Below, in pieces: positions 34,209 to 45,862 of a stretch of DNA of 64,000 nt. The notes under the pieces are model-generated. The model searched no databases and was not told the origin of the DNA. It saw nothing but the letters and a program-made list of their open reading frames with translations. The DNA comes from SZUA-35 sp963781035 (GTDB lineage Bacteria; Actinomycetota; Acidimicrobiia; Acidimicrobiales; SZUA-35). A program made the translations under genes and the position numbers. How positions within the stretch are numbered: the first letter of the stretch is position 1; each line of letters begins with the position of its first letter. The stretch is taken from positions 372,001 through 436,000 of the forward strand of contig CAWAEN010000009.1 in the NCBI GenBank assembly GCA_963781035.1, written 5' to 3'.

Positions 34209-35102
34209 TCAGGCGTCGAGGTAGCGATTCACGGCGAAGCCAGAACCCAGCGCTCCGATGACAGCACCGGCAACGAGCAGCCAGAACGCGATCGGCACCA
34301 ACTCGGACTGGTCGAGCGCGAAGTTGCTGAACAGTTGCAGCTCGATGTCCTCGACGCTGTTGGAAATGACACGGTTCAGGCCGTAGACCCCGAGCACGCT
34401 GCACAACGAGCCGATCACGCCGAGGATGAGACCCTCGAAGATGAACGGGATCCGGATGAACGCATTCGAGGCACCCACGAGGCGCATGACTTCGACTTCG
34501 CGTCGACGGGCGAACAGGGCGGTGCGAATCGAGTTGTACATCAGGAGCGAGCTGGCCACCAACGCTCCGGCCGCAGCGACGAGCATGATCCGCGACGCGG
34601 TGCTGGTGAAGCTGTTGAGCTGCTTGATGAACTCACCGGCGAAGTCGACGTCCTGGACGCCGGGGAGCGCCTGGTATTCCTGGGCCAAGCCCTGCACCAC
34701 GTCGATGTCCGGATCGGTCGGCACGACGCGGAACGAGGTCGGCAACTGATCGGGCTCGACGGCGGCAAGGATCTCGGGAGTGTCCTCCCAGTACGTCTCG
34801 AACTCGGCGTAGGTCTCCTGTCGGGTGATGTAGCGCTGGTCCTCGATGAACGGCGACTCCTGGAGCGCCTGCTCGACGGTGTCGATCTGCTCCTGCGTGG
34901 CATCGGGGACGAGCCACACGATGAACTCGACATCGTCCTCGAAGCCGGTGTTGAGACCGTCGACACCGCTTCGGATCAACAGCGATGCCCCGAGCAGGCT
35001 GAGCGAGACCGCAACGGTGAGAATCGTCGCGATCGTCAACGAGGGATTGCGGATGAGGTTGTTCCCGGTCTCTTTCGCCAGGTAGTCGACTCGAAGGGCC
35101 AT
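34209..35102 (-). CDS. ftsX: Cell division protein FtsX
   Basis: 297 residues with four membrane helices: one near the N-terminus (SLTIATILTVAVSLSLLGASLL), a large extracytoplasmic loop, then three more. The C-terminal part contains RREVEVMRLVGASNAFIRIPFIFEG, the FtsX signature. With FtsE it forms the ABC-like complex that activates peptidoglycan hydrolases at the septum. It starts 10 bases after ftsE. Confidence 0.94.
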   Translation of the reverse strand: MALRVDYLAKETGNNLIRNPSLTIATILTVAVSLSLLGASLLIRSGVDGLNTGFEDDVEFIVWLVPDATQEQIDTVEQALQESPFIEDQRYITRQETYAEFETYWEDTPEILAAVEPDQLPTSFRVVPTDPDIDVVQGLAQEYQALPGVQDVDFAGEFIKQLNSFTSTASRIMLVAAAGALVASSLLMYNSIRTALFARRREVEVMRLVGASNAFIRIPFIFEGLILGVIGSLCSVLGVYGLNRVISNSVEDIELQLFSNFALDQSELVPIAFWLLVAGAVIGALGSGFAVNRYLDA

Positions 35103-35111
35103 CGGACGCTC

Positions 35112-35792
35112 CTACTCGTACTCGCCGCCGGCTTGATCGCGAACGATCACGCCTTCGGACAATTCGATGACGCGGCGCTTCATCGTGTCGACGATGCCGC
35201 GATCGTGCGTCGCCATCACCACGGTGGTTCCGGTCTTGTTGATGCGATCGAGCAGACGCATGATGCCGATCGCTGTCTGCGGGTCCAGGTTGCCGGTCGG
35301 CTCGTCGGCCAGCAGGATCAGTGGCCGATTGACGAACGCTCGGGCAATCGACACCCGTTGCTGCTCACCGCCCGACAGCTGATGGGGATACTTGTCCATC
35401 TTGTCGCCGAGCCCGACCAGTTCGCAGATGGCGGGCACCTGGGTCTTGATCACGTGCCGGGGACGACCGATCACCTCGAGGGCGAAGCTGACGTTCTCGG
35501 CCGCCGTGCGGGTCGGGAGCAGCTTGAAGTCCTGGAAGACGGCGCCGATGTTGCGGCGCAGCATCGGCACCTTCCAGCTCGACAGCTTGCCGATGTCCTT
35601 GCCGGCGACGAAGATCCGACCCTCGTCGGGATCCTCCGATTTGTTCATCAGCCGGATCATCGTCGACTTGCCCGAACCCGAGGGCCCGACGAGGAAGACG
35701 AATTCGCCCTTGGCGATGTCGGCATCAGCCGAGATCAGCGCAGCATCGGTCTGCTGCGGATACTTCTTGGTGACGTTCTCGAACTTGATCAT
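35112..35792 (-). CDS. ftsE: Cell division ATP-binding protein FtsE
   Basis: 226-residue ABC ATPase. Walker A is GPSGSGKST, signature LSGGEQQRVSIARA, Walker B LILLADEPTGNLDP, and the H-loop TVVMATHD. ATG 35792 (MIKFENVTKKYP) has GGAGACC upstream; longer frames reach into the prfB gap and are rejected. Precedes ftsX as in nearly all bacteria. Confidence 0.95.
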   Translation of the reverse strand: MIKFENVTKKYPQQTDAALISADADIAKGEFVFLVGPSGSGKSTMIRLMNKSEDPDEGRIFVAGKDIGKLSSWKVPMLRRNIGAVFQDFKLLPTRTAAENVSFALEVIGRPRHVIKTQVPAICELVGLGDKMDKYPHQLSGGEQQRVSIARAFVNRPLILLADEPTGNLDPQTAIGIMRLLDRINKTGTTVVMATHDRGIVDTMKRRVIELSEGVIVRDQAGGEYE

Positions 35793-35904
35793 GTTCGCGG
35801 TCTCCGGCCCGCGCTCGACGAGGTATCGCCCTTCGTCGTGGCCAGTCTCCATCGGCTCGATCGGCCGACTGTTGATTCGTTCCCGAGGGGGTGCAAGAAC
35901 ATGC

Positions 35905-37026
35905 TCAGCTCTCGTTCGCCTCGGCCTGTGCCGCTTGGACCCGACGCCATCGCAGCCAGGCCTCCATGAACGGTCCGACATCGCCCCCGAGCACCCCTTC
36001 GGGGTTGCCCGAGGTCAAACCGGATCGTTCGTCCTTCACTTGCTGGTACGGCTGGAGCACGTAGGAGCGAATCTGGCTGCCCCACTCGACGCTCTTGGAC
36101 TCGCCCGCTTCCTCTGACAGTTTGTCGACCCGCTTCTGCCGCTCGAGGTCGACCAGCTTCATCGCCAGCATCTGCATGCAGCGATCCTTGTTCTGGTGCT
36201 GGCTTCGTTCGTTCTGGCACGACACGACGATGCCGGTCGGGAGGTGAGTGACGCGGACGGCCGAATCGGTGACGTTCACGTGCTGGCCGCCGGCACCCGA
36301 GCTGCGGAACGTGTCGATCCGAAGCTCCTTCTCATCGATCTCGACCTGGTTGGTGGCGTCCTCGATGTAGGGAACGACGCCGAAGGAGGCGAAGGCAGTG
36401 TGGCGGCGAGCCTGTGAGTCGAACGGCGAGATTCGCACGAGGCGGTGCACTCCGCGTTCGGCTTGGAGCAGCCCGTACGCATGTCGGCCACGCACGATGA
36501 AGGCGGCAGCGGTGATACCCGCCTCAGCCCCTTCCTGAGCCTCGGTGACCTCGAGCGAGAACCCGGCGACCTGGGCCCACTTCCGGTACATGTTGAACAG
36601 CATCTCGGCCCAGTCCTGGGAGTCGGTGCCGCCCGCTCCGGAGTGGATCTCGCAGACCGCGTCTCCCTCGTCGTACTCGCCGGTGTAGAGCGCACGAAGT
36701 TCGAGCCGGTTGAACTCATCTGACAACGTGGCTGCGAGGTCCGTGGCTTCGGCCGCGAATGAAGCGTCCTCTGACGCCATCTCGAGCATCACCTCGAGAT
36801 CGTCGACCTCGCCGGCCAGACGATCGTAGAGATCGAGGTCGTCCTTGACGGAGCTGAATTCGGTCTGGACCGCTCTGGCCCGCTCGGCATCGTCCCAGAG
36901 ATCGGGACGACCCATCTCTGTCTCGAGTTGAGGCAGGCGGGCGCGGAGCTCGCCGATGCGCAGGTAGTCGTCTGCCTCGGCCAGTTCGGTGCGGAGGCGG
37001 ACCAGTTCGTCATCGAGTTCAGCCAT
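35905..37026 (-). CDS. prfB: Peptide chain release factor 2
   Basis: 373 residues. Reads UAA and UGA: the SPF recognition tripeptide is in ISPFDSQARRHT and the catalytic GGQ is in SSGAGGQHVNVTDSAV. The frame is open from ATG to stop, so the programmed +1 frameshift used for autoregulation in many bacteria is absent. Starts 7 bases after secA; the secA-prfB-ftsE-ftsX order is conserved. Confidence 0.96.
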   Translation of the reverse strand: MAELDDELVRLRTELAEADDYLRIGELRARLPQLETEMGRPDLWDDAERARAVQTEFSSVKDDLDLYDRLAGEVDDLEVMLEMASEDASFAAEATDLAATLSDEFNRLELRALYTGEYDEGDAVCEIHSGAGGTDSQDWAEMLFNMYRKWAQVAGFSLEVTEAQEGAEAGITAAAFIVRGRHAYGLLQAERGVHRLVRISPFDSQARRHTAFASFGVVPYIEDATNQVEIDEKELRIDTFRSSGAGGQHVNVTDSAVRVTHLPTGIVVSCQNERSQHQNKDRCMQMLAMKLVDLERQKRVDKLSEEAGESKSVEWGSQIRSYVLQPYQQVKDERSGLTSGNPEGVLGGDVGPFMEAWLRWRRVQAAQAEANES

Positions 37027-37032
37027 GAGGTC

Positions 37033-39864
<2,832 letters not shown>

Positions 39865-39891
39865 CTCGCCGGCGAGTCTACTGGTCGCACT

Positions 39892-39927
39892 CCGTGCAAC
39901 CTGGGCACCACCCGTGCAACCTGGGCA
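39892..39927. repeat. Two direct 16-bp repeats upstream of secA
   Basis: ccgtgcaacctgggca at 39892-39907 and again at 39912-39927, perfect copies with 20-base spacing, close to two helical turns. They begin 28 bases upstream of the secA ATG, between secA and hpf, and are possible regulator sites. Confidence 0.85.
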
Positions 39928-39968
39928 TCAATCGTTCGACGACACCCAGGTCGACGAGAGTGGTTCGA

Positions 39969-40535
39969 TCAGGCAGGCGGTGTGATGTCGATCAGGCCGA
40001 CATCACCGTCTTCACGGCGATACACCACAGCGTTGCGACCCGTCGCCTTGTTGGTGAAGAGGTAGAAGTCGTGATCGAGCAGATCCATCTGGAGCGCTGC
40101 GGCGTCTGGTTCCATGATGTCGAGGTCGAAGCTCTTGGTCTTGGCGAACGTGTAGACAGGCTCCGGCTCGTTCGACGGCAGGAGCGAATCGGGAACCAAT
40201 TCGGGTTCGAGATCGACCCGGACTCGGTCACGGCTGCGGCGCTGGATCTTGGTCTTCAGTTTGCGGAGCTGTCGTTCGAGCTTGTCGACCGCGAGATCAA
40301 CAGCGGTGAAGCTGTCGGGAGCCGACACCTTGCAGCGAACGTGATGGCCGTGGCCCTCGAGCGTCACCTCGCAGAAGTCGGTGTCGCCTTTCTTGCGGTT
40401 CTTCTCCTGCCAGAAGTGCACTTCAGCCCGGTCCATGCCAGACAGATACCGATCGAGCCGTCCGATTTTCTCGGTTGCCTGTTGGCGAAGGGTTTCTGGA
40501 ACCGCTGTGTGACGACCACTGACCGATACCTCCAT
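39969..40535 (-). CDS. hpf: Ribosome hibernation-promoting factor, long form
   Basis: 188 residues. The N-terminal RaiA/HPF domain (VSVSGRHTAVPETLRQQATEKIGRLDRYL … EVTLEGHGHHVRCKV) binds the 30S subunit. A linker and a C-terminal domain (SFDLDIMEPDAAALQMDLLDHDFYLFTN … DGDVGLIDITPP) mediate 100S dimerisation. GAGAGGAG precedes the ATG. Located between comF and secA, as in other actinobacteria. Confidence 0.95.
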   Translation of the reverse strand: MEVSVSGRHTAVPETLRQQATEKIGRLDRYLSGMDRAEVHFWQEKNRKKGDTDFCEVTLEGHGHHVRCKVSAPDSFTAVDLAVDKLERQLRKLKTKIQRRSRDRVRVDLEPELVPDSLLPSNEPEPVYTFAKTKSFDLDIMEPDAAALQMDLLDHDFYLFTNKATGRNAVVYRREDGDVGLIDITPPA

Positions 40536-40546
40536 GGAGGCTCCTC

Positions 40547-41212
40547 TCAGGTTGCTTCCGGGCGAAAGCCCGATGGACTGTCAATGTAGATGCTCGGGGC
40601 GGCCGGCGCCCGGAGGGGCTGAAGGCTCCCGCTGGAGGCTGCAACCACACCGGCAATGATCCTCTCCGCACCGCCGCTGTGCAAGGCGTCGGCGCAACGA
40701 CCGAGCGTTGATCCCGTGGCGACGACGTCGTCGATCAGCAGCACGGTGCCCGGAATGCGGCGCGTTGGCCGGACAAGCGGCCCATCGAGTCGAGCGGCCC
40801 GACCCAGCCCTTTCCGACTCGTTCCGCCGCGACGGCGCAGGGTGCGCCGACACGGGCGTCCCAGCCGGCGGGCGACCGACCTCGCCAGCACCTCACCCTG
40901 ATCGAACCCACGGGTCCGGCGTTGTTCCGGATGAGCAGGAACCCAGGTGACGAGGTCGAGCTCGACGGGGTCGCAACGCTGCTCGACCTCGACGGCCAGG
41001 AGCTCGCCGGACCAGCGGAGCAGATCACGACGACCGCCGTTCTTGCCGGCGAGGACGAGCCGAGAACTGCGATCGTCATAGGCCAAGAGCGCGACCACCT
41101 CGTCGAACCCTTCGATGTGGAGCTCTGGCCCACGCTGCAGTCCGGCGGCACAGGACGCGCACAGCCGTCGCTCGGTGACGCCGCAGACGGGACATCGACG
41201 CTCGAAGAACAT
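40547..41212 (-). CDS. comF: ComF-family phosphoribosyltransferase-like protein
   Basis: 221 residues. An N-terminal zinc-ribbon (CPVCGVTERRLCASC) precedes a type I PRTase fold with the PRPP loop VLLIDDVVATGSTL. ComF helps DNA uptake in competent bacteria; in actinobacteria its role is not established. Chosen start ATG 41212; a slightly longer GTG start is possible. Ends 11 bases before hpf. Confidence 0.9.
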   Translation of the reverse strand: MFFERRCPVCGVTERRLCASCAAGLQRGPELHIEGFDEVVALLAYDDRSSRLVLAGKNGGRRDLLRWSGELLAVEVEQRCDPVELDLVTWVPAHPEQRRTRGFDQGEVLARSVARRLGRPCRRTLRRRGGTSRKGLGRAARLDGPLVRPTRRIPGTVLLIDDVVATGSTLGRCADALHSGGAERIIAGVVAASSGSLQPLRAPAAPSIYIDSPSGFRPEAT

Positions 41213-41266
41213 CCACCGACCGTACGAGAGCCCTGTGACACTCACCGTAGCCGTCGCTCGGGATCG

Positions 41267-41317
41267 CAAACCTCGGGTTTGAGCCCCACAGAATCGGGGG
41301 TCACAGCCTCGGGTTGG
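41267..41317. repeat. Palindromic repeat (copy 2), left of the MBL gene
   Basis: A 51-base sequence that recurs inverted at 42797-42847 with one mismatch (T for C) and, diverged, at 13014-13055. It contains the palindrome AAACCTCGGGTTT and inverted G/C runs. It lies just upstream of the MBL gene start, in the gap after comF. Confidence 0.9.
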
Positions 41318-41354
41318 CTGCAAGGGGTCAGTGCGGCGTCGGTAGCATCGGCGG

Positions 41355-42734
41355 GTGCGGTTCACGATTCTCAGCCACGCCGGCCTCGTCGTCGAGCGCA
41401 ATCATGTTGCGCTCGTCGTCGACCCCTGGATCGTCGGCTCCTGCTACTGGCGGAGCTGGTGGAACCTTCCAGAACCGCCCCGTCAACTGATCGAGGCGTT
41501 GGAGCCGACCCACGTCTATCTGACCCACCTCCACTGGGACCACTTCCACGGCCCGTCGCTACGGCGATTCTCGCCGGAAACCGAGTTCATCGTCCCGACG
41601 TTCAACAACGACCGCATGCGTCGAGATCTCGCGTACCTCGGGTTCCACAACGTCACCGAGCTCGAGCACGGCGGGCGTCTGGACCTCGAGGGCCTCTCGA
41701 TCCAGTCGTACCAGTTCCTCAACGACTCTGCGGTTGTCATCACCAGCGGCGAACACACGATTCTGAACGCCAACGACTGCAAGATGTTCGGCCTGCCGCT
41801 CCAGCAGGTGCTGGCCGACCATCCTCGGATCGACTTCGTCCTGCGCAGTCACTCCAACGCCAGCGCCTACCCATACTGCATCGAGGACTACGAGAGGCTT
41901 TGTCCTGAACTGCGTCCCCGCGAGGCATACATGGACGAGTTCGCAGCCTTCGCCCGCAAGGTGGGTGCCCGTCACGCGATTCCGTTCGCGAGCAACCACT
42001 GCTTCCTGCACCCTGAGACACGCCGCTTCAACGAGATCGCCGTCAAGCCCACCGAAGTCAAGCGACGTTTCGACACACGCAATGCCGACATCGACGCCGA
42101 CTGCATCATCATGGCGCCCGGCAGTTCGTGGTCGTCCGACAATGGCTTCGACCTGGTCACGTTCGACTACGACGACGTCGACGGCTACATCGACGAGTTG
42201 GCGGCTCGCCATGCAGAGACCATCGCCGGCAACGTGAAGGCCGAGGCGGCCGTGGATTTCGACCTCTCGTCGTTCGTGACGTACATGCAGCGGCTACTCG
42301 ACGCGACCCCTCGCCCGCTCAGGAAGAAGCTCGGCGTCTTCGAGTTCCGGATCGTCGAGCACGGGGTCGAACGCCCCGTCACGATCGACTCGGCGGCCCG
42401 CACCGTGATCGTCGAACCCGCTGCCGATCCGACGTTCTCGATCCGCTGCCAGGCCGCCATCATCAACGACTGCTCCCGGTACGACATGTTCTCGGTGTGG
42501 ACGCCGTCGAAGCGACTTTCGGTTCGGGTCCGAGACCGGTCCGCCGTCCGCACTGTTCTCCTGTTCTTCGCCCTCCTCGATGGGCTCGAGCTCGACTACC
42601 TACCGCTGCGAAACAACCTCGACCGACGCACGCTTCGATCGGCGATCCGGCGATGGCGTGAGCCGGCCGAGGCCATCCGCTCCGGGTTCTCCACGAAGGT
42701 TCTCCGTCGCCGTTTCGAGCCATGGGCAGCCTGA
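41355..42734 (+). CDS. MBL-fold metallo-hydrolase with large C-terminal extension
   Basis: 459 residues. The N-terminal metallo-beta-lactamase fold has THLHWDHFHG (HxHxDH metal motif) and LNANDCKM later. An extra 200-residue region follows, with RHAIPFASNHCFLHPE and LDYLPLRNNLD. This resembles UlaG/CMP-NeuAc hydroxylase-type MBL proteins. Zinc-dependent hydrolysis is likely; the substrate is unknown. GTG 41355 is the first plausible start. Unusually, it lies alone between two inverted copies of a 51-base repeat. Confidence 0.82.
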   Translation: MRFTILSHAGLVVERNHVALVVDPWIVGSCYWRSWWNLPEPPRQLIEALEPTHVYLTHLHWDHFHGPSLRRFSPETEFIVPTFNNDRMRRDLAYLGFHNVTELEHGGRLDLEGLSIQSYQFLNDSAVVITSGEHTILNANDCKMFGLPLQQVLADHPRIDFVLRSHSNASAYPYCIEDYERLCPELRPREAYMDEFAAFARKVGARHAIPFASNHCFLHPETRRFNEIAVKPTEVKRRFDTRNADIDADCIIMAPGSSWSSDNGFDLVTFDYDDVDGYIDELAARHAETIAGNVKAEAAVDFDLSSFVTYMQRLLDATPRPLRKKLGVFEFRIVEHGVERPVTIDSAARTVIVEPAADPTFSIRCQAAIINDCSRYDMFSVWTPSKRLSVRVRDRSAVRTVLLFFALLDGLELDYLPLRNNLDRRTLRSAIRRWREPAEAIRSGFSTKVLRRRFEPWAA

Positions 42735-42796
42735 AGGAGCATTCCCCCAGGCGGAAGTCACCACGCCAACAACGCATGGATGGGCCCGCGTAGCCA

Positions 42797-42885
42797 CCAA
42801 CTCGAGGCTGTGACCCCCGATTCTGTGGGGCTCAAACCCGAGGTTTGTGACCCCCATTTGCGGGGGTCACAGCCTCGGGTTGGGA
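42797..42885. repeat. Palindromic repeat (copy 3), between the MBL gene and ahcY
   Basis: 42797-42847 is the inverse copy of 41267-41317. Next to it, GTGACCCCC (42847-42855) pairs with GGGGGTCAC (42862-42870) and a longer arm AACTCGAGGCTGTGACCCCC pairs with the 42862-42881 segment. The latter hairpins sit right after the ahcY stop (42886) and may end that transcript. Confidence 0.85.
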
Positions 42886-44368
42886 TCAGTAGCGGTAGTG
42901 GTCGGGCTTGTAGGGGCCTTCGACCGGGACACCGATGTAGTCGGCCTGCTCCTGCGATCAGCACGGTCAGCTCGAACGCCGAGTGCATCCAGATGCAGTC
43001 TGGCGACCTTCTCGTCGAGGAGCTTCGGCAGGGTCGTCACGCTGATGCCGTAGGACTCGGCGTTCTTGTGGAGCTCGATCTGGGCCAACACCTGATTGGT
43101 GAAGCTCGCGCTCATGACGAAGCTCGGATGGCCGGTTGCGTTGCCCAGATTGAGCAGGCGCCCCTCGGAGAGCACGAGAATGCTCTTGCCGTCCGGCCAG
43201 CGGAACTCGTCGACCTGCGGCTTGATGTTGATGCGCTGGATGTCGGAGCTCTTGAAGAGCCCGGCCATGTCGATCTCGTTGTCGAAGTGACCGATGTTGC
43301 CGACGATCGCACCCTGCTTCATGCGGCCCATCATCTCGGCCGAGATGATGTCCTTGTTGCCGGTCGAGGTGATGAAGATGTCGGCCTTGTCGAGCATGCG
43401 CTCGACGGTGTTGACCTCGTAGCCGTCCATGGCCGCCTGCAGCGCGCAGATCGGGTCGACTTCGGTGATCACGACCCGAGCGCCCTGGCCCGCGAAGCGC
43501 TTCGGCGCAGCCCTTGCCGACGTCGCCGTAGCCGAGGACCATGGCGACCTTGCCGCCGATCATCACGTCGGTGCCGCGGTTGATGCCGTCGAGGAGGCTG
43601 TGGCGCGTGCCGTACTTGTTGTCGAACTTCGACTTGGTCACGGCGTCGTTGACGTTGATGCCGGGGAACTGGAGTTGGCCGGCCTCCATCATCTCGTAGA
43701 GACGGTGCACGCCCGTGGTGGTCTCCTCGGACACGCCACGGATGTTCGCGGCCATGCGGGTGAAGTAGGTGTCGTCACGCTCGAGGCTGTTGCGAAGCGT
43801 CTGCAGGATGACACCCCACTCTTCTGGATCGTTGTCCTCGTCGAACTCGGGGACGACGCCGGCCGCTTCGAACTCGCGGCCCTTGTGGACGAGCATCGTG
43901 GCATCGCCACCGTCGTCGAGGATCAGATTGCAGAAACCTTCGTTGTCAGGCCAGCTGAGCGCCTGCTCGGTGCACCACCAGTACTCCTCGAGCGTCTCGC
44001 CCTTCCAGGCGTAGACCGGGGTGCCGGTGGGGTGATCGGTGGTGCCGTCTGATCCCACCACCACGGCGGCAGCTGCCGAGTCGTCGGTCGAGAAGATGTT
44101 GCAGCTCACCCAACGAACGTCGGCGCCCAGCGTGGTGAGCGTCTCGATCAAGCACGGCCGTCTGCACCGTCATGTGCAAGCTGCCCATGATGCGGGCACC
44201 GGCGAGGGGCTGCTCGTCGAAGTACTCGGCCCGGAGAGCCATCAGGCCCGGCATCTCGTGCTCGGCCAACTCGATCTGCTTGCGGCCGGTGCCGGCGAGA
44301 TCGAGGTCGGCGACCTTGAAGTCGCCTTCGGCGACCGTGCGCGGGCGCGATGCGGTTGTTTCAGTCAT
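42886..44368 (-). CDS. ahcY: Adenosylhomocysteinase (four small frameshifts)
   Basis: Hydrolyses S-adenosylhomocysteine to adenosine and homocysteine with bound NAD. It lies in four frame segments joined by removing single bases at 44150-44151, 43489-43491, 42975-42976 and 42958. The result is 492 residues with LAGARIMGSLHMTVQTAVL, EYWWCTEQAL, VLGYGDVGKGCAEALRG (NAD site) and the C-terminal EGPYKPDHYRY. ATG 44368 has GGGAG 8 bases upstream. The C-terminal Tyr motif is the family norm. Downstream palindromes may terminate it. Confidence 0.92.
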
Positions 44369-44497
44369 GATCGGGTCTCCCTGGTGAGGTGGGGAGGGCT
44401 GGGGCCACCTGGCCCGGGTCAGACAGCCGCTCGCTGGTGATCGGCGCAGGCTACCAAGTCGGGACGTCCGCCTGCGGATCGGGACGAAGCGCCGCCC
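44369..44497 (-). promoter_or_regulatory. GC-rich leader before ahcY, possible riboswitch
   Basis: 129 bases between the ahcY start and the SRPBCC gene. It contains the self-pairing GGGCC-ACCT-GGCCC (44402-44415) and other inverted segments. SAH-sensing riboswitches occur before ahcY in some bacteria, but I cannot match a consensus here, so this is only a candidate. Confidence 0.25.
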
Positions 44498-44932
44498 TCA
44501 GGCGTCGAGGAACTCCCGCAGCCCGGCCGCGGCCCGATCCCCGATCCGGTTGAAGACGAGCCCGAGCACCGGATTGATCACGGCAAAGACCCCCTTCATG
44601 CTGAGGTCGGCTGCGTAGGTGACCTGGCAGCCGTCACCGTCCGGTACGACGGTGATGACGTCGTCTGACCGAAGGCTCTTTCCGTCCGACACGATGACGA
44701 AGCGGTTCGGCGCATCGAAAACGGTCGTTCGGTACTCGAGCGGCAATTCGCCACCGGTGAATCCCTTCGCCGTCAGGATGTAGACGGCGCCCTCGCCCGG
44801 CCCCTCCCCCTCGATCTGCTCACCGGCGCTGACTCCCGGATCCCACTCGTGGAATCGCTCGACGGACGCCAACTTCGCGAACGCCTCCTTCTGACTCAAC
44901 GGGCTGGAAATGGTGACGTCGTAGTGGGCCAT
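44498..44932 (-). CDS. SRPBCC-family protein (START/polyketide cyclase-like)
   Basis: 144 residues. MAHYDVTISSPLSQKEAFAKLASVERFHEWDPGV and the late GLREFLDA are typical of SRPBCC lipid/ligand-binding domains. No catalytic residues can be assigned. The start is ATG 44932. It follows an SDR on the same strand with a 15-base gap, so the two may act together. Confidence 0.82.
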   Translation of the reverse strand: MAHYDVTISSPLSQKEAFAKLASVERFHEWDPGVSAGEQIEGEGPGEGAVYILTAKGFTGGELPLEYRTTVFDAPNRFVIVSDGKSLRSDDVITVVPDGDGCQVTYAADLSMKGVFAVINPVLGLVFNRIGDRAAAGLREFLDA

Positions 44933-44947
44933 CACCACAGTGTGGCC

Positions 44948-45715
44948 TCAGCGCGCCTTCATCGCCCCATCGATCGGGATGGCTGTTCCGGACAGGAATC
45001 GGGCGTCATCGGAGAGCAGGAAGGTCATCAGGTCGGCCACCTCCGACGGCTCGCCGTAGCGACCGAGCGGGATGTTCATCGCGATCAGGGCCTGCGTCTC
45101 CTCGAGGCTGAGTTCATCGCTCTTCATCGACGCCTCGAGCGAACGCATCATGCGTGTGTGGATCGGCGACGGGCAGATGGCATTGCAGCGGATGCCCGCC
45201 GCGGCGAACTCGAGGGCGGCGCTCTTGGTGAGCCCGATGACGGCGTGTTTCGATGCTGAGTAGGCGGACAGGTTGGCGGCCCCCGATATGCCGGCAACCG
45301 ACGAGACGTTGACGATCGAACCTCCGCCGGCGGCCTGGATCACGGGAGCCATGGTCTTCATGCCGAGGAAGACACCCTTCACGTTGATGTCGAGCACTCG
45401 GTCGAACATCTCCTCGGCGTACTCGACGATCGGCACGATGGCGCCTTCGATGCCGGCGTTGTTGACGAGTCCGTGGACGGCGCCGAACGACTCGATCGCC
45501 AGTGTGCGCACGGCCTCCCAATCGGAGGCGCTGGTGACATCAGCCACCATTGACACGGCTCGGTCGCCCATGTCCCCCGCCGACTGCACGCCGGTCCCCG
45601 CGAGGTCGGTGGCGACCACATTCGCCCCCGCGGCGAGGAAGGTCGCCACCGCAGCGAGGCCGATCCCCCCGCCCGCTCCCGTGATGACGATGGTCTTGTC
45701 GGTCAGGTCAGCCAT
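44948..45715 (-). CDS. Short-chain dehydrogenase/reductase
   Basis: 255-residue classical SDR. TGAGGGIG cofactor motif near residue 12, NNAG, catalytic Ser in VNVSSVAGISG and YSASK. The C-terminal LSDDARFLSGTAIPIDGA is typical. NAD(H) is likely because Asp follows the second strand (ATDLAG). The substrate is unknown. Start ATG 45715. Two perfect 21-bp repeats lie about 82 bases upstream. Confidence 0.9.
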   Translation of the reverse strand: MADLTDKTIVITGAGGGIGLAAVATFLAAGANVVATDLAGTGVQSAGDMGDRAVSMVADVTSASDWEAVRTLAIESFGAVHGLVNNAGIEGAIVPIVEYAEEMFDRVLDINVKGVFLGMKTMAPVIQAAGGGSIVNVSSVAGISGAANLSAYSASKHAVIGLTKSAALEFAAAGIRCNAICPSPIHTRMMRSLEASMKSDELSLEETQALIAMNIPLGRYGEPSEVADLMTFLLSDDARFLSGTAIPIDGAMKAR

Positions 45716-45796
45716 GCCGCAGTCTGAATCGGAACCCGCTGCGGCCGCAACTGCGGATGCCCGGCGCGCCGAATCAGGCTGCTCGAAGCGGAGGCT

Positions 45797-45838
45797 GACG
45801 CGCCTGCCGGAGTTGTGGACGCGCCTGCCGGAGTTGTG
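45797..45838. repeat. Two tandem perfect 21-bp repeats
   Basis: The 21-base unit gacgcgcctgccggagttgt plus g occurs at 45797-45817 and 45818-45838. They sit in the gap between the SIS isomerase and the SDR gene, about 80 bases upstream of the SDR start. Possible operator pair. Confidence 0.9.
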
Positions 45839-45862
45839 AATGTGAAGCTCCGACCCCAATCG

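Noticed and set aside
41267..42847. Insertion sequence with terminal inverted repeats
   Set aside because: The enclosed gene is an MBL-fold hydrolase, there is no transposase, and a related copy occurs alone near 13 kb.
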